Shown: positions 30,018 through 43,910 of the stretch, in pieces
Layout of the letters: each line of letters opens with the position of its first letter
How positions within the stretch are numbered: position 1 is the first letter of the stretch
Assembly: GCF_001421705.1 (NCBI RefSeq)
Contig: NZ_LMKO01000001.1
Location: 109,451-173,450, forward strand
DNA from: Xylophilus sp. Leaf220
GTDB lineage: Bacteria; Pseudomonadota; Gammaproteobacteria; Burkholderiales; Burkholderiaceae_C
Length of the DNA stretch: 64,000 bases
Direction of reading: 5' to 3'
The notes under the pieces: generated by a model
What the model was told of the DNA's origin: nothing
The model's database searches: none
The model's input: only the letters and a program-made list of their open reading frames with translations
Made by a program: the position numbers and the translations under genes

Positions 30018-32167
30018 GCTGCGACTCCTGCGCGCTGGGCGGCGGCATGTCCCGCCCGGCCATCGGCCGTCAGCTGCAACGATTCGGCGCGGCGAACGAG
30101 GCCGTCGAGCTCGTAGATGGCCGCGACCGCCGGCTCGGCCGCATCAGGCGTGGCCGCGCGCAGAGGCGCCTGCGTCGTGTTGGAGAGCCGTGCTTCCGGC
30201 AGGAAGCTGGCGTCTGCCGCCATGGCACCGCGGGCCTGGGCCAGCACCTCCTGCGAGGACTCGAACGCGAAGCCGGGCAGGCCGAGGAGGTTGCCCAGCA
30301 CGCGGATGACCTTCCAGGCCGGACGCGCATCGCCACGCGGCTTGGTCACCGCGTGGAAGCTCTGGAGACGGCCTTCGGCATTGACGAAGCTGCCGGACGT
30401 TTCGGTGAAGGGTGCGACCGGCAGCAACACGTCGGCGATGTCGAGGTTGGCCTTGAAGGCGTTGAGCGAGACGACCATCGCCGCGCCACCCAGGGCCGCG
30501 GCGGCGGCCGCACCACCGGCGGCGTCGAACGCCGGCTCGGTATTGAGCAGCAGCGCCGCCTTCAGCTTGCCCTGCAGCATCTGGCCCGCATGCAGGCCGC
30601 CGTTCTGCGGGTAGGCGCCGACATACTGAGCACCGACGGTGTTGGCCGCTTCGGTGAGGTAGCCGACCGAAGCGCCGGTCTGCTGTCCGATCCACTGTGC
30701 GAGGCTCAGGATCAGCGACGCATCGGCATGGTGTGCCGCGCCGTTGCCCAGCAGGATGGCCTTGCGCTCGCCCGACAACAAGCTGCGGGCGACCGCGGTG
30801 CCAGAGGCATCCGCCGCGGTGGCGACAGGCGATGCGACGCCCTGCTCCGCCGCGATGCCGCTGGCGATGTTTTCCAGCGCGGCGACCCACTGGGTGTGCG
30901 GCACGACGGTGGAAGAGGCAAGCGCCATCGCCCAATCGTCGTCGGCCGACCGGATCGCGTGCACCGCCGCACCCTTGCGGGCTGCCTGGCGAATGCGCTG
31001 GGCGAACAGCGGATGGTCCTTGCGCAGGTTCGAACCGACGACCAGTACGCTCTGCAGGCTGGAGAGCGATGCGATCGAGGTGCCGAGCCAGCGGACGGAA
31101 TCGCCCTGCTCCACCGAGAAATCGGCCGTGCGGAGACGGTAGTCGATGTTGTCGCTGCCCAGGCCGCGCACCAGGGCGGCGGCCAGGTAGAGCTCTTCCA
31201 GCGTGCTGTGCGGGCTCACCAGCGCACCGATCGAGGCGGCGCCGTGGTCCGCCTTGATCTGGCGCAGGCCATTGGCGACGTACTCGAGCGCCGCCTGCCA
31301 GCTGACAGGCTGCCATTGGCCGCCCTGCTTCAGCATCGGCTGGGTCAGGCGGTCCTCGCTGCGCAGCGCCTCGTAGGAGAAGCGGTCGCGGTCGGCGATC
31401 CAGCACTCGTTGATGTCCTCGTTCTCCAGCGGCAGGACGCGCAGCACTTCGTTGTTCTTGACCTGGACGATCAGGTTGGCGCCGGTGGAGTCGTGCGGGC
31501 TGACCGACTTGCGGCGCGACAGCTCCCAGGTGCGGGCGCTGTAGCGGAACGGCTTGCTGGTGAGCGCGCCGACCGGGCAGATGTCGATCATGTTGCCGGA
31601 GAGCTCCGAGTCGATCGTGTCGCCGACGACGGTGGTGATCTCCGAATGCTCGCCGCGGTGGATCATGCCCAGCTCCATCACGCCGGCGACTTCCTGGCCG
31701 AAACGGACGCAACGGGTGCAGTGGATGCAGCGGCTCATTTCCTTCATGGAAATAAGCGGGCCGACATCTTTCGGGAACACGACACGCTTTTCTTCCGCAT
31801 AGCGCGAGCCGGAGCCTCCGTAGCCGACGGCGATGTCCTGCAGCTGGCACTCGCCGCCCTGGTCGCAGATGGGGCAATCCAGCGGATGGTTGATCAGGAG
31901 GAACTCCATGACCGACTGCTGTGCCTTGATAGCCTTGTCGCTCTTGGTGCGCACGATCATGCCCTGCGTCACCGGCGTGGCGCAGGCGGGCATGGGCTTG
32001 GGCGCCTTCTCCACGTCGACCAGGCACATGCGGCAGTTCGCCGCGATGCTCAGCTTCTTGTGGTAGCAGAAATGCGGGATGTAGGTGCCGGCTTTTTCGG
32101 ACGCATGCATGACCATGCAGCCTTCGGCAACTTCGACCTTCTGGCCGTCGAGTTCTATTTCAACCAT
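30014..32167 (-). CDS. nuoG: NADH-quinone oxidoreductase subunit G
   Basis: The 717-residue iron-sulfur subunit begins with a [2Fe-2S] ferredoxin domain (Cys in [18 protein letters not shown]), then the His-Cys3 cluster ([17 protein letters not shown]), two [4Fe-4S] motifs ([14 protein letters not shown] and CPVGALTSK), and a molybdopterin-oxidoreductase-like C-terminal domain without a cofactor. It transfers electrons from NuoF toward NuoI and NuoB. The stop overlaps nuoH. Confidence 0.97.
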   Translation of the reverse strand: MVEIELDGQKVEVAEGCMVMHASEKAGTYIPHFCYHKKLSIAANCRMCLVDVEKAPKPMPACATPVTQGMIVRTKSDKAIKAQQSVMEFLLINHPLDCPICDQGGECQLQDIAVGYGGSGSRYAEEKRVVFPKDVGPLISMKEMSRCIHCTRCVRFGQEVAGVMELGMIHRGEHSEITTVVGDTIDSELSGNMIDICPVGALTSKPFRYSARTWELSRRKSVSPHDSTGANLIVQVKNNEVLRVLPLENEDINECWIADRDRFSYEALRSEDRLTQPMLKQGGQWQPVSWQAALEYVANGLRQIKADHGAASIGALVSPHSTLEELYLAAALVRGLGSDNIDYRLRTADFSVEQGDSVRWLGTSIASLSSLQSVLVVGSNLRKDHPLFAQRIRQAARKGAAVHAIRSADDDWAMALASSTVVPHTQWVAALENIASGIAAEQGVASPVATAADASGTAVARSLLSGERKAILLGNGAAHHADASLILSLAQWIGQQTGASVGYLTEAANTVGAQYVGAYPQNGGLHAGQMLQGKLKAALLLNTEPAFDAAGGAAAAAALGGAAMVVSLNAFKANLDIADVLLPVAPFTETSGSFVNAEGRLQSFHAVTKPRGDARPAWKVIRVLGNLLGLPGFAFESSQEVLAQARGAMAADASFLPEARLSNTTQAPLRAATPDAAEPAVAAIYELDGLVRRAESLQLTADGRAGHAAAQRAGVAA

Positions 32168-32185
32168 GTCGTGGGGTCCGCGGGG

Positions 32186-33595
32186 TCAGGCGTGAGCCGG
32201 ATTCTGGGAGTTGCGGTTCTGCTGGATCAGCGCCTCGAACTCGGGACGGAAGTGCTTGATCATGGCGCGCACCGGCATCGCCGCCGCGTCGCCCAGGGCG
32301 CATATGGTGCGCCCCTGGATGTTGTCGGCCACCGAATTCAGCAGGTCGAGGTCGGTGGCGCGGCCTTCCTCGTGCTGGATGCGGTCGATCACCCGCCACA
32401 TCCAGCCGGTGCCTTCGCGGCACGGCGTGCACTGGCCGCACGACTCGTGGGCGTAGAAGTACGACAGCCGCAGCAGCGACTCGACCATGCTGCGCGAATC
32501 GTCCATCACGATCACAGCGCCCGAGCCGAGCATCGATCCGGCCTTGGCGATGGAGTCGTAGTCCATCGTGCATTCCATCATGATGGCCGCCGGCAGCACA
32601 GGCGACGACGATCCACCGGGGATCACGGCCTTCAGCTGGCGCCCCTTGCGCACGCCGCCAGCCAGCTCGAGCAGCTTGGCGAACGGGGTGCCCATGGGCA
32701 CTTCGTAGTTGCCGGGCTTCTCCACGTCTCCTGACACCGAGAATATCTTGGTGCCGCCGTTGTTGGGCTTGCCGCAGGCCAGGTAGGCCGCGCCGCCATG
32801 CCGCACGATCCACGGCACCGCGGCAAAGGTCTCGGTGTTGTTGATGGTCGTCGGCTTGCCGTACAGGCCGAAGCTGGCAGGAAACGGCGGCTTGAAGCGG
32901 GGTTGGCCCTTCTTGCCTTCGAGCGATTCGAGCAAGGCCGTTTCTTCGCCGCAGATGTACGCGCCGAAGCCATGGGCCGCATGCAGCTGGAAACTGAACT
33001 TGCTGCCCAGGATCGCGTCGCCCAGGTATCCGGCGGCCCGCGCTTCTTCCAGCGCTTCCTCGAACCGGTCGTAGGTCTGGAAGATCTCGCCGTGGATGTA
33101 GTTGTAGCCGACGGTGATGCCCATCGCGTAGGCGGCGATGATCATGCCTTCGATCACGATGTGCGGGTTGAACATCATGATGTCCCGGTCCTTGCAGGTA
33201 CCCGGCTCGCCCTCGTCCGAATTGCAGACGAGGTACTTTTGGCCCGGGAACTGCCGGGGCATGAAGCTCCATTTCAGGCCCGTCGGAAAGCCCGCACCAC
33301 CGCGGCCGCGCAGTCCCGATTCCTTGACCGTGGCGATCACCTGGTCCTGCGTGAGGCCGGCGTTCGGATCGAGCGGCTTGCCTTCGGCATCGGTCTGCAC
33401 CGGTGCATCGGCCGGCACGTCAAGCTTGCCGAGGATCTTGCGCAGCGCCTGGTAGCCGCCGCGTGCCTCGTAGTCCTTCAGACGCCAGTTGGTGCCGTCG
33501 AGGCCTTCGTAGATCTGCGGATCGATATGGCGGTCGTGGAAGCAGGTCTGCACACCCGTCGCCTGGAACTGGGACAGCACTTGTTGGGCATTCAT
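32186..33595 (-). CDS. nuoF: NADH-quinone oxidoreductase subunit F
   Basis: The 469-residue subunit binds NADH and FMN and holds cluster N3: [46 protein letters not shown] and [15 protein letters not shown] at 33595 was preferred ([10 protein letters not shown]) over an upstream in-frame start because it lies 1 nt from the nuoE stop. Confidence 0.97.
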   Translation of the reverse strand: MNAQQVLSQFQATGVQTCFHDRHIDPQIYEGLDGTNWRLKDYEARGGYQALRKILGKLDVPADAPVQTDAEGKPLDPNAGLTQDQVIATVKESGLRGRGGAGFPTGLKWSFMPRQFPGQKYLVCNSDEGEPGTCKDRDIMMFNPHIVIEGMIIAAYAMGITVGYNYIHGEIFQTYDRFEEALEEARAAGYLGDAILGSKFSFQLHAAHGFGAYICGEETALLESLEGKKGQPRFKPPFPASFGLYGKPTTINNTETFAAVPWIVRHGGAAYLACGKPNNGGTKIFSVSGDVEKPGNYEVPMGTPFAKLLELAGGVRKGRQLKAVIPGGSSSPVLPAAIMMECTMDYDSIAKAGSMLGSGAVIVMDDSRSMVESLLRLSYFYAHESCGQCTPCREGTGWMWRVIDRIQHEEGRATDLDLLNSVADNIQGRTICALGDAAAMPVRAMIKHFRPEFEALIQQNRNSQNPAHA

Positions 33596-33596
33596 G

Positions 33597-34133
33597 TCAG
33601 GCTCCTTGCTTCGACGGCTGCTCGGCACCGCGCAGGCCGTCGATCAACTGGTCGAGCTTCTCGTCGCTCATGAAGCTGCACATGGTGCGGTCGTTGACCA
33701 GCATCACCGGCGAATCGGCGCAGGCGCCCAGGCATTCGCTCTGCTGCAGCGTGAAGAGGCCGTCCGAGGTGGTCTCGCCCATGGCGATGCCCAGCTTCTT
33801 CTCCAGATAGTGCAAGGCCTTCTGGCCATCGCGCAGCTGGCAGGGAAGGTTGGTGCAGACGTTGAGCTTGAACCGGCCCGTCGGCTGCTGGTTGTACATG
33901 TTGTAGAACGTCGTGACTTCGTGCACGGCGATCTGCGGCATGCCGAGCAGGTCGGCGATGACGACCTCGCTCTCCAGGGTGACCCAGCCCTGCTCCTGCT
34001 GTGCGATGGCCAGGCACGCCATGACGGCCGACTGCTTCTGCTCGGCCGGGTACTTGGCGATCTCGCGCGCGAAGCGCGCGTGGGCTTCGGCCGACAGCGG
34101 CATGGCGGCGGCGTGGGTGGTGTCCGAACTCAT
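33597..34133 (-). CDS. nuoE: NADH-quinone oxidoreductase subunit E
   Basis: The 178-residue thioredoxin-like subunit binds [2Fe-2S] cluster N1a through Cys in [12 protein letters not shown] and [14 protein letters not shown]. Its ATG overlaps the nuoD stop by 4 nt. Confidence 0.97.
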   Translation of the reverse strand: MSSDTTHAAAMPLSAEAHARFAREIAKYPAEQKQSAVMACLAIAQQEQGWVTLESEVVIADLLGMPQIAVHEVTTFYNMYNQQPTGRFKLNVCTNLPCQLRDGQKALHYLEKKLGIAMGETTSDGLFTLQQSECLGACADSPVMLVNDRTMCSFMSDEKLDQLIDGLRGAEQPSKQGA

Positions 34134-35383
34134 CGGTCGATCTCCCCGAAAACGATGTCCAGCGTCCCGATGACGGCGACCGCATCGGCAATCATGTGGC
34201 CCCGGGCCATCTCGTCCATGGCGGCCAGGTGCGGGAAGCCCGGCGCACGGATCTTCAGGCGGTACGGCTTGTTGGCGCCGTCGCTGATCAGGTAGATGCC
34301 GAACTCGCCCTTCGGGTGCTCCACCGCGGCATAGGCTTCGCCTTCGGGCACGTGGAAACCTTCGCTGAAGAGCTTGAAGTGGTGGATCAGCTCTTCCATG
34401 TTGGCCTTCATGGATTCGCGGTCAGGTGCGGCAACCTTGTGGTTGTCGGTGATCACCGGGCCCGGGTTCACCCGCAGCCAGTCGACGCACTGCTTGATGA
34501 TCTTGTTCGACTGGCGCATCTCTTCCATGCGCACCAGGTAGCGGTCGTAGCAGTCGCCCGTCTTGCCGACCGGGATGTCGAAATCCATCTTGTCGTAGAC
34601 GTCGTAGGGCTGCTTCTTGCGCAGGTCCCACGCCACGCCGGAACCGCGCAACATCGGGCCGGTCAGGCCGAGGTTGAGCGCACGGTCCGCATCCATCACG
34701 CCGATGCCGACGGTCCGCTGCTTCCAGATGCGGTTGTCGGTGAGCAGCGTGTGGTACTCGTCCATGTGGCCGTCGAACCGCTGGGTGAAATCGTCGATGA
34801 AGTCGAGCACCGAGCCCTGCCGGTTCTCGTTCATCCGGGCCAGGGCGCGGGCGTTCTTCAGCTTGCTGACGGTGTACTGCGGCATCGCGTCCGGCAGGTC
34901 GCGGTAGACGCCACCGGGACGGAAATACGCTGCGTGCATGCGCGCGCCCGACACGGCTTCGTACACGTCGAACAGGTCTTCCCGCTCGCGGAACGCGTAG
35001 ATCAGGATGGTGGAGCTGCCGCAATCGTTTCCGTGCGAACCGAGCCACATCAGGTGGTTCAGCAGGCGGGTGATTTCGGAGAACATCACGCGGATGTACT
35101 GCGCACGGATCGGCACTTCCAGGCCGAGCAGCTTCTCGATGGCCAGGCAGTAGGCGTGCTCGTTGCACATCATCGAGACGTAGTCCAGACGGTCCATGTA
35201 GGGCAGCGACTGGATGAAGGTCTTGTGCTCGGCCAGCTTTTCGGTCGCGCGGTGCAGCAGGCCGATATGGGGGTCGGCACGCTGGACGACTTCGCCGTCG
35301 AGCTCGAGCACCAGGCGCAGCACGCCGTGCGCTGCAGGATGCTGCGGCCCGAAGTTCAGGGTGTAGTTCTTGATTTCAGCCAT
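34130..35383 (-). CDS. nuoD: NADH-quinone oxidoreductase subunit D
   Basis: The 417-residue 49-kDa-type subunit lines the quinone site: [22 protein letters not shown] at residues 11-32, [16 protein letters not shown]-like region, and the C-terminal FGEIDR typical of the family. It follows nuoC by 23 nt. Confidence 0.97.
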   Translation of the reverse strand: MAEIKNYTLNFGPQHPAAHGVLRLVLELDGEVVQRADPHIGLLHRATEKLAEHKTFIQSLPYMDRLDYVSMMCNEHAYCLAIEKLLGLEVPIRAQYIRVMFSEITRLLNHLMWLGSHGNDCGSSTILIYAFREREDLFDVYEAVSGARMHAAYFRPGGVYRDLPDAMPQYTVSKLKNARALARMNENRQGSVLDFIDDFTQRFDGHMDEYHTLLTDNRIWKQRTVGIGVMDADRALNLGLTGPMLRGSGVAWDLRKKQPYDVYDKMDFDIPVGKTGDCYDRYLVRMEEMRQSNKIIKQCVDWLRVNPGPVITDNHKVAAPDRESMKANMEELIHHFKLFSEGFHVPEGEAYAAVEHPKGEFGIYLISDGANKPYRLKIRAPGFPHLAAMDEMARGHMIADAVAVIGTLDIVFGEIDR

Positions 35384-35406
35384 GAAATTACCGTCGCCGC
35401 GGCTGC

Positions 35407-36042
35407 TCAGTGCAGGCCGCCGTAATTGTCTTCGCGGATGATGCGCGGCGTGACCACGCGCGGCTCGATCGAGACCGGCTGGTAGACCACGCGCTTCATG
35501 TCGGCGTCGTACTTCATCTCGACGTGGCCCGACAGCGGGAAATCCTTGCGGAACGGATGGCCGATGAAACCGTAGTCGGTCAGGATGCGGCGCAGATCCT
35601 CATGGCCTTCGAACACGATGCCGAACAGGTCGAACGCTTCGCGCTCGAACCAGTTGGCACTGCTCCAGAGCGGCGTCACCGAGGCCACCATCGGCATGTC
35701 GTCGTCGGCGCAGAACACCTTGACCCGCACGCGCTGGTTGAGGCTCACCGACAGAAGGTGGGTGACGGCCGCGAAGCGCGCGCCTTCCCACAGGCCATCA
35801 CGGTATTCCGAATAGTCGACGCCGCAGAGGTCGATCAGCTGCTCGAAGCGGCAGCCCGGCGCATCGCGCAGGATCTGCATGGCCGCCAGGTAGTTCTCGG
35901 GCGATACGATCACCGTCACTTCGCCCAGGCGCACGACGAAACGCGTCGCCTTGTCGCCCAACGCGGCCGCCAGGACTTCCTGCAGCGACTCGGGCGAAAT
36001 CGCCAGCGCCGGGTTGGCGTCGGTCATGGAATGTGCGCTCAT
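35407..36042 (-). CDS. nuoC: NADH-quinone oxidoreductase subunit C
   Basis: The 211-residue 30-kDa subunit shows [53 protein letters not shown]-region motifs. Start 36042 ([11 protein letters not shown]) is chosen because it overlaps the nuoB stop as ATGA; an internal ATG at 36027 is possible. Confidence 0.96.
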   Translation of the reverse strand: MSAHSMTDANPALAISPESLQEVLAAALGDKATRFVVRLGEVTVIVSPENYLAAMQILRDAPGCRFEQLIDLCGVDYSEYRDGLWEGARFAAVTHLLSVSLNQRVRVKVFCADDDMPMVASVTPLWSSANWFEREAFDLFGIVFEGHEDLRRILTDYGFIGHPFRKDFPLSGHVEMKYDADMKRVVYQPVSIEPRVVTPRIIREDNYGGLH

Positions 36043-36521
36043 ACGCGGGCAATCGTGTTGGTGCGACGCACCTTTTGCTGCAACTGGATGATCCCGTAGA
36101 TCAGGGCTTCCGCCGTGGGCGGGCAACCGGGCACATAGACGTCGACCGGCACGATGCGGTCACAGCCGCGCACGACCGAATAGCTGTAGTGGTAATAGCC
36201 ACCGCCATTTGCGCAGGTGCCCATCGACAGCACCCAGCGCGGCTCGGCCATCTGGTCGTACACCTTGCGCAGGGCCGGCGCCATCTTGTTGCAGAGCGTG
36301 CCGGCCACGATCATAAGATCGGACTGGCGCGGGCTGGCACGGAACACTTCGGCGCCGAACCGGCCGATGTCGTAGCGCGCCGCGGCCGCGTGCATCATCT
36401 CGACCGCGCAGCAGGCCAGGCCGAACGTCATCGGCCACAGCGAGCCGGTCTTGGCCCAGTTCACCACCGAGTCGTACGACGTGGTGATGAAACCTTCCTT
36501 GAAAACACCTTCGATAGCCAT
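36039..36521 (-). CDS. nuoB: NADH-quinone oxidoreductase subunit B
   Basis: The 160-residue subunit binds the terminal cluster N2: tandem cysteines in [12 protein letters not shown], then [21 protein letters not shown] and [11 protein letters not shown]. Overlap with nuoC indicates coupling. Confidence 0.98.
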   Translation of the reverse strand: MAIEGVFKEGFITTSYDSVVNWAKTGSLWPMTFGLACCAVEMMHAAAARYDIGRFGAEVFRASPRQSDLMIVAGTLCNKMAPALRKVYDQMAEPRWVLSMGTCANGGGYYHYSYSVVRGCDRIVPVDVYVPGCPPTAEALIYGIIQLQQKVRRTNTIARV

Positions 36522-36545
36522 CGTGAACTCCTTGTGGTGGCCGGA

Positions 36546-36905
36546 TCACTCCCAATCCAGCGCGCCCTTTTTCCATTCGTAGGCGAAACCGACCACCAGG
36601 ATGCCGAGGAAGATCACGGCGGCCCAGAACCCGGTCGCGCCGATGTCCTTGAGCGCCACGGCCCAGGGAAACAGGAAAGCGATCTCGAGATCGAACAGGA
36701 TGAAGAGAATGGCGACGAGGTAGTAGCGCACGTCGAACTGCATGCGCGCGTCCTCGAACGCTTCGAAGCCGCACTCGTAGGGTGAGTTCTTGGCCTCGTC
36801 CGGCCGGTTGGGGCCGAGGATGTATCCGAGCACCTGCGGCAGGATGCCGACGCTGATGCCGACCAAAATGAACAAGAGGACAGGCAGGTACTGATCGAGG
36901 TTCAT
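36546..36905 (-). CDS. nuoA: NADH-quinone oxidoreductase subunit A
   Basis: The 119-residue three-helix membrane subunit has the diagnostic loop [32 protein letters not shown]. It opens the nuo operon, 58 nt downstream of tRNA-Leu, so the operon may share a transcript with tRNA-Leu and secG. Confidence 0.97.
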   Translation of the reverse strand: MNLDQYLPVLLFILVGISVGILPQVLGYILGPNRPDEAKNSPYECGFEAFEDARMQFDVRYYLVAILFILFDLEIAFLFPWAVALKDIGATGFWAAVIFLGILVVGFAYEWKKGALDWE

Positions 36906-36963
36906 TTTGGGGATTTGCTGGCCGCTTGCACCTACCTGGACGCGGGTCCAGGCAGGTTGTGTA

Positions 36964-37048
36964 TGGTGCCGTCGGCGAGACTCGAACTCGCACAGCTTTC
37001 GCCACTACCCCCTCAAGATAGCGTGTCTACCAATTTCACCACGACGGC
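36964..37048 (-). tRNA. tRNA-Leu (anticodon GAG)
   Basis: The minus strand folds as an 85-nt class II tRNA with encoded CCA: acceptor GCCGTCG paired with CGACGGC, T-loop GAGTTCGAGTCTC, and anticodon loop TTGAGGG between CTATC and GGTAG, giving GAG. It lies between secG and nuoA; a GC hairpin at 36935-36952 follows but without a T-run, so read-through into nuoA is plausible. Confidence 0.95.
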
Positions 37049-37165
37049 TATTTCGCGATGTTCGGATGGCATGAGGACCTTGCGGTTGTTGGCTTTCCGA
37101 ACAGTCTACGATTCTACTCTGTAATCACCCGTTTTTCGCCGGGTCACAGAGTTTTCACTCTTGAC

Positions 37166-37585
37166 TCAGGGCTTGGGCGTAGCCGGCGCCGACGGTGCAG
37201 GCACCGAGTTGTCTGTCGCACCCGATGCGGCCGGCTTGGCGGGCGTGTTGCCGGGAATCTGCCCGGCCGGGCTGGTGTCGGCCGGTGGCACCACGGCGGG
37301 CGACGCGACGCCCGCGCGGTCGAGCACGCTGCCCGAATCCGCCGGACGCAGGTTGCCGAAGTAGGCCAGGGCCAGCGTGCAGACGAAGAAGACCGCCGCC
37401 AGCACCGCGGTGGTCCGCGACAGGAAGTTGGCGCTGCCGCTCGCGCCGAACAGGCTGCCCGAGCCGCCGCTGCCGAAGGCGGCGCCCATGTCGGCACCCT
37501 TGCCGTGCTGGATGAGGATCAGGCCGATCATGCCGAGGGCCGACAGGATCTGCACGGCGAGGACGAGGTTGAGGACGATGTTCAT
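37166..37585 (-). CDS. secG: preprotein translocase subunit SecG
   Basis: The 139-residue protein has the two SecG helices (LVLAVQILSALGMIGLILIQ and FLSRTTAVLAAVFFVCTLALAYF) and the conserved cytosolic loop HGKGADMGAAFGSGGSGSLFGASG. The C-terminal 50 residues are Ala/Pro-rich and low in complexity. It follows tpiA by 34 nt, the usual pairing in proteobacteria. Confidence 0.95.
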   Translation of the reverse strand: MNIVLNLVLAVQILSALGMIGLILIQHGKGADMGAAFGSGGSGSLFGASGSANFLSRTTAVLAAVFFVCTLALAYFGNLRPADSGSVLDRAGVASPAVVPPADTSPAGQIPGNTPAKPAASGATDNSVPAPSAPATPKP

Positions 37586-37619
37586 AGAGAAACTCCAAAT
37601 ACGGGATGCGGGCCGCAGT

Positions 37620-38369
37620 TCAGTGCGCGGCGTGGACGATCTTCAGGAAATCCGGGGCCTTGAGCGACGCGCCGCCGATCAGGCCACCGTCGATATCGGC
37701 TTGCGACAGCAGTTCGGCCGCGTTGGCGGCGTTCATGCTGCCGCCGTACAGGATATTGATTCCGGCCGCATCGGCGGACGCGCTGCGCAACTGGCTGCGC
37801 AGCGCCGCATGCACGGCCTGCGCCTGCTCGGGCGAAGCGGTCTTGCCGGTGCCGATGGCCCAGACCGGTTCGTACGCCAGCACCATGCAGGCCGCGCGAT
37901 CGCCCAGTGCGTCGAGCGCGGCAGCCAGTTGGCGCGCCACGACCTCGACCGTCCGGTCCGCTTCGCGCTCGGCCAGCGTCTCGCCGACGCAAACGATAGG
38001 GACGATGCCCGCATCCAGCGCGGCGACCGCCTTGGCGGCGACGACCGCATCGGTCTCGCCATGGTATTGCCGGCGCTCCGAATGCCCGACGATGGCGAAA
38101 CGGACGCCGAAATCGCGCAGCATGCCGGCCGAGACTTCGCCGGTATAGGCGCCCTGCGCGTGGGCCGCCACGTCCTGGGAGCCGAGGGCGACCGGCGTTC
38201 CGGCGACCAGACCGGCCACCTGGGCCAGGTACGGCGCGGGCACGCAGACCGCCACGTCGCAGGCCGGCGAACCCAGGCCGGCGGTCAGGTCGGCCAGGAG
38301 ACGGGCATTGGCCTCCAGGCCGCCGTTCATCTTCCAGTTGCCGACGATGAGCTTCTTCTTTTCGTTCAT
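37620..38369 (-). CDS. tpiA: triosephosphate isomerase
   Basis: TIM interconverts glyceraldehyde-3-phosphate and dihydroxyacetone phosphate. The 249-residue barrel has GNWKMNGG (catalytic Lys), [12 protein letters not shown] (His), the loop-6 motif [14 protein letters not shown] (Glu), and [14 protein letters not shown] at 38369 follows the quinone oxidoreductase gene by 14 nt. Confidence 0.97.
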   Translation of the reverse strand: MNEKKKLIVGNWKMNGGLEANARLLADLTAGLGSPACDVAVCVPAPYLAQVAGLVAGTPVALGSQDVAAHAQGAYTGEVSAGMLRDFGVRFAIVGHSERRQYHGETDAVVAAKAVAALDAGIVPIVCVGETLAEREADRTVEVVARQLAAALDALGDRAACMVLAYEPVWAIGTGKTASPEQAQAVHAALRSQLRSASADAAGINILYGGSMNAANAAELLSQADIDGGLIGGASLKAPDFLKIVHAAH

Positions 38370-38383
38370 GGTGTGTTCGGGGC

Positions 38384-39370
38384 TCACCAGGTGAGCACGA
38401 TCTTGCCGACGTGCGCGCCGGACTCCATCAGGGTGTGGGCCTCGGCGGCGCGGGCGCCTTCGAAGGTGGCGTGGATCACAGGCTTCACCTGGCCGGATGC
38501 CAGCAGCGGCCAGACCCGCTCGCGCAGTTCGCGGGCGACTTCGGACTTGAAGGCGATCGGGCGGGGCCGGAGCGTCGAGCCGGTGACCGTCAGCCGGCGG
38601 CGCAGCAGCAGGCCGGCGTTGAACTCGGCCTTGGTGCCGCCCTGCACCGCGATCACCACGATCCGGCCGTCCTCGGCCAGGCATTCGATCTCGCGGGCCA
38701 CGTAGCTGCCGGCCACCATGTCGAGCACCACGTCGACGCCCTTGCCGTCGGTCAGGCGCTTGGCCTCGGCCGCGAAGTCCTGGGTCTTGTAGTTGATCGC
38801 ATGGTCGGCGCCCAGCTTGAGGCAGGCGGTGCACTTGGCATCGTCGCCGGCGGTGACGATCACCGTCGCGCCCATCGCCTTGGCCAGCAGGATCGCGGTC
38901 ACGCCGATGCCGCTGGTGCCGCCCTGCACCAGCAGGGTCTCGCCCTTCTGCAGGCGGCCGCGCATGAAGACGTTGCTCCACACGGTGAAGAAGGTTTCGG
39001 GCAAGGCCGCGGCCTCGACGTCACTCAGCCCATCGGGCACCGGCAGGCACTGCGCGACCGGCGCGACCGCATGGTCGGCATAGCCGCCACCGGCGAGCAG
39101 TGCGCAGACGCGGTCGCCCACTTTCAGGCCGGCCTCGGCCATCGCGGCGGCGTCGCCGCTCTCGACGACGCCTGCCACTTCCAGGCCGGGGATGTCCGAC
39201 GCGCCGGGCGGCACCGGGTAGTTGCCGGTCCGCTGCAGCACGTCCGGGCGGTTGATACCGCTGGCGGCGACCCGGATCAGCAGTTCGCCGGCGCCGGCCG
39301 TGGGCAGCGGGCGTTCGGCCAGCTGCAGCACGTCGGGCGCGCCAAAGGATGTGATCTCGACAACACGCAT
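38384..39370 (-). CDS. NAD(P)H-quinone oxidoreductase, MDR superfamily
   Basis: The 328-residue protein is a zinc-free medium-chain dehydrogenase/reductase close to the PIG3/quinone oxidoreductase group: [31 protein letters not shown]-type segment, and the nucleotide fold [23 protein letters not shown]. It should reduce quinones with NADPH. ATG at 39370 was chosen; the frame upstream has no ribosome binding site. It lies between pnp and tpiA in the same run. Confidence 0.92.
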   Translation of the reverse strand: MRVVEITSFGAPDVLQLAERPLPTAGAGELLIRVAASGINRPDVLQRTGNYPVPPGASDIPGLEVAGVVESGDAAAMAEAGLKVGDRVCALLAGGGYADHAVAPVAQCLPVPDGLSDVEAAALPETFFTVWSNVFMRGRLQKGETLLVQGGTSGIGVTAILLAKAMGATVIVTAGDDAKCTACLKLGADHAINYKTQDFAAEAKRLTDGKGVDVVLDMVAGSYVAREIECLAEDGRIVVIAVQGGTKAEFNAGLLLRRRLTVTGSTLRPRPIAFKSEVARELRERVWPLLASGQVKPVIHATFEGARAAEAHTLMESGAHVGKIVLTW

Positions 39371-39472
39371 CGGAAAACTCTCGCAAAGAAAATTCGGAGC
39401 CATTTCGTGCGCAAGCCGGCGCTGGACGCCGGCTGTGCGCTACGAATTCAGGAGCAAAAGCCGATCAGGCGA

Positions 39473-41686
<2,214 letters not shown>

Positions 41687-41839
41687 GCGTATTCCTTTTT
41701 GCTCTTCAATCGATAGCAGCTCACGGAGGACCTGCACGGGCCGGAGTGCAATTCAGAACACGATGCCATTCCAGCGAGCCTCGGAGCCAAGGCCCGTTGG
41801 AATGACACAGCTTCGCTCTGTGTTGCGGACTCCGGAAGT

Positions 41840-41879
41840 AAAAAACGCCTGAGCTAGCGCGCTAACCCAGGCGTTTTTT
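41840..41879 (-). terminator. intrinsic terminator between rpsO and pnp
   Basis: On the minus strand, arms AACGCCTG and CAGGCGTT enclose an inner TAGCGCGCTA palindrome and end in TTTTTT. It lies 13 nt after the rpsO stop and 150 nt before pnp, so it probably reduces but does not abolish pnp transcription from the rpsO promoter. The stem could also be an RNase III target, as known in E. coli rpsO-pnp. Confidence 0.85.
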
Positions 41880-41892
41880 CAATGGTGTGCGC

Positions 41893-42159
41893 TTACTTGC
41901 GCAGACCCAGCTTGGCGATCAGCGCGGTGTAGCGGTCTGCGTCCTTGGCCTTCAGGTAGTCGAGCAGCTTGCGGCGGCGGCTCACCATGCGCAGGAGACC
42001 GCGGCGGCCGTGGTGGTCCTTGGCGTGGGTCTTGAAGTGGGGGGTGAGTTCGTTGATGCGGGCCGTCAGGATGGCGACTTGCACTTCGGGACTGCCAGTG
42101 TCGTTGGCGGCGCGGGCGTTGTCTTTGACGACTTCGGCCTTGATGGAGGATGCGATCAT
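41893..42159 (-). CDS. rpsO: 30S ribosomal protein S15
   Basis: The 88-residue S15 binds 16S r[51 protein letters not shown] is the conserved core (shown as separate helices in the family). The length equals the family norm. It is the upstream partner of pnp. Confidence 0.98.
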   Translation of the reverse strand: MIASSIKAEVVKDNARAANDTGSPEVQVAILTARINELTPHFKTHAKDHHGRRGLLRMVSRRRKLLDYLKAKDADRYTALIAKLGLRK

Positions 42160-42241
42160 GTCGATTTCCGGTAGATGTTTGACTTGCGAGGTGCGCTGGA
42201 ACTGCGCGCCACGTGCGCCTTGCCGAATGCAAAGCCCGTCG

Positions 42242-42247
42242 ATTATA
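42242..42247 (-). promoter_or_regulatory. candidate -10 element upstream of rpsO
   Basis: The minus strand reads TATAAT, a perfect sigma-70 -10 hexamer, 82 nt upstream of the rpsO ATG in otherwise GC-rich sequence. No convincing -35 is seen at 16-18 nt, so the promoter is only partly supported. Confidence 0.4.
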
Positions 42248-42299
42248 ACGTGAGCGGCTTCCCGGCCCCTCCCCACCCTCTTTGCCCCTGCCCACGACG

Positions 42300-42596
42300 A
42301 TGTACGCCACCGCCCTACGCCGCGCTTCGGTCCCCGCCCTGCCCTTCGCATCCACGCTGGTTGCCACGGCCCTGCTGCTCGGCAGCCTGCTGGCCGCCGC
42401 GCCGGCCCACGCCGCCCGCGGGCAGGGTGCGCAGGCCGATGCGCCGCAGCCCCATCGCACCACCCGCCACCGGGTGGCGCGTCCGCGCCAGATGCAGGGC
42501 GGCTCCGGCGAAACGGCGGCCGAGCGCGACCGGCGCCTGAACCGCGAGTGCCGCGGTCTGCCGAACGCCGGCGCCTGCCTGGGCTACGGCCGCTGA
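42300..42596 (+). CDS. small exported basic protein, unknown function
   Basis: The 98-residue product has a signal peptide ([26 protein letters not shown], cleavage near residue 38) and an Arg/His-rich mature part with two cysteines ([17 protein letters not shown]) that could form a disulfide. ATG at 42300 is used; an in-frame TTG at 42282 is less likely. It is divergent from rpsO. No family was recognised, though the C-terminal pattern [20 protein letters not shown] suggests a small conserved betaproteobacterial family. Confidence 0.65.
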   Translation: MYATALRRASVPALPFASTLVATALLLGSLLAAAPAHAARGQGAQADAPQPHRTTRHRVARPRQMQGGSGETAAERDRRLNRECRGLPNAGACLGYGR

Positions 42597-42602
42597 CGCA
42601 CC

Positions 42603-43910
42603 TCAGCCGGGACGCTGCATCCTGCAGGTGGTCGGCAGCTCGGCCTGGGCCGGCGTCAGCGCCTTGATCACCCGGAAGCCGTAGCCCGAGCCTTCGACGT
42701 CGAACCTGACGCCCGGCGCGCCCTGCCGGTCCATCACCCCGACCACCAGGCCCTGCTGGAACTGGTGGTCGGCCGCCCGCATGTGGCCGCGCTGGCCCTG
42801 CAGTTCGACATCGGCCGTCTCCAGCTGGCGGGCCACCGCCAGCGGCTCGGCGGTGCCGGCCCGGCCGATCGACTGGGCGAGCGACTCGACCATCAACTGC
42901 ATCCGCATGTGGACGTAGTCGTCGGCCGGCTTGGGGTAGCGCTGGCGGAAGGCGGTGTAGAACGCCTCGCTCTGCGCGCCGGGCACGTTGGGCAGCCAGT
43001 CGGCCACCGCGATCACCCTGCCGACGCCGGCATCGCCCAGGGCCGCGGGCGCACCCAGCGCATTGCCGTAAAAGGTGTAGAAGGTGCCGTCGAAGCCGCT
43101 CTCGCGGGCCGACTTGACCAGCAGCGTCAGGTCGTTGCCCCAGTTGCCGGTGATCACCGCCTGGGCGCCGCTGGCGCGAATCTTGGCGGCATAGGGCGCG
43201 AAATCCTTCACCCGGCCCATCGGGTGGAGTTCCTCGCCGACGATTTCCACATCGGGCCGGGTGGCGACCAGCTGGCGCCGCGCTTCGCGCAGCACGCCCT
43301 GGCCGAAGCTGTAGTCCTGGCCGATCAGGTAGACGCGGCGCAGCGCACGGTCGTCCCGGAGCACCTGCATCAGCGCGGCCATCCGCATGTCGGCATGGGC
43401 ATCGAAGCGGAAATGCCAGAAGCTGCATTTCTCGTTGGTCAGCGCGGGATCGACCGCCGAGTAGTTCAGGAACAGCATGCGGCGCGCCGGATCGCGTTGG
43501 TTGTGCTTCTCCAGCGCGTCCACCAGCGCGGCGGCGGTGGCCGACGAGTTGCCCTGCACCACGAAGCCCGCGCCGTCGTCGATCGCGGCGCGCAGGGCCG
43601 ACAGCGTCTCCTCGTTCTGGCCCTTGCTGTCGTAGCGCTGCAGTTGCAGCGGCCGTGCACCGCCGGGCAGCGCCACGCCGCCGCGGGCGTTGACCCGGTC
43701 GATCGCCCAGACCAGGTTGCGGAAGACCGCCTCGCCGGTGTTGGCGAACGGCCCCGACAGGCTCTCGACCATCGCGATCTTGATCGGGCGGCCGGCGGCC
43801 GCGGCCGGCGCGGATGCCTCGGGCGCTTGACCCGCAGCGCAAAAAACCGAGGCACATAACGCTGCGGCGCCTGTTTTCAAGGCACCGGACAGCATATTTT
43901 CGAGGCGCAT
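42603..43910 (-). CDS. ABC transporter substrate-binding protein, branched-chain amino acid (LivK) type
   Basis: The 435-residue periplasmic binding protein has a signal peptide (residues about 1-25), then the type I periplasmic-binding fold: [37 protein letters not shown] at about 45, [33 protein letters not shown] ribosome binding site AAGAGAG lies just upstream on the minus strand. No Liv permease or ATPase genes are nearby, so it is an orphan; the ligand is unknown and could be an amino acid, amide or aromatic acid. Confidence 0.88.
   Translation of the reverse strand: MRLENMLSGALKTGAAALCASVFCAAGQAPEASAPAAAAGRPIKIAMVESLSGPFANTGEAVFRNLVWAIDRVNARGGVALPGGARPLQLQRYDSKGQNEETLSALRAAIDDGAGFVVQGNSSATAAALVDALEKHNQRDPARRMLFLNYSAVDPALTNEKCSFWHFRFDAHADMRMAALMQVLRDDRALRRVYLIGQDYSFGQGVLREARRQLVATRPDVEIVGEELHPMGRVKDFAPYAAKIRASGAQAVITGNWGNDLTLLVKSARESGFDGTFYTFYGNALGAPAALGDAGVGRVIAVADWLPNVPGAQSEAFYTAFRQRYPKPADDYVHMRMQLMVESLAQSIGRAGTAEPLAVARQLETADVELQGQRGHMRAADHQFQQGLVVGVMDRQGAPGVRFDVEGSGYGFRVIKALTPAQAELPTTCRMQRPG

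Noticed and set aside
36935-36952. Hairpin CCTGGAC/GTCCAGG after tRNA-Leu considered as a terminator
   Set aside because: No T-run follows on the minus strand, and nuoA starts 30 nt later; termination here would silence the nuo operon unless a promoter lay in the remaining gap, and none is visible.
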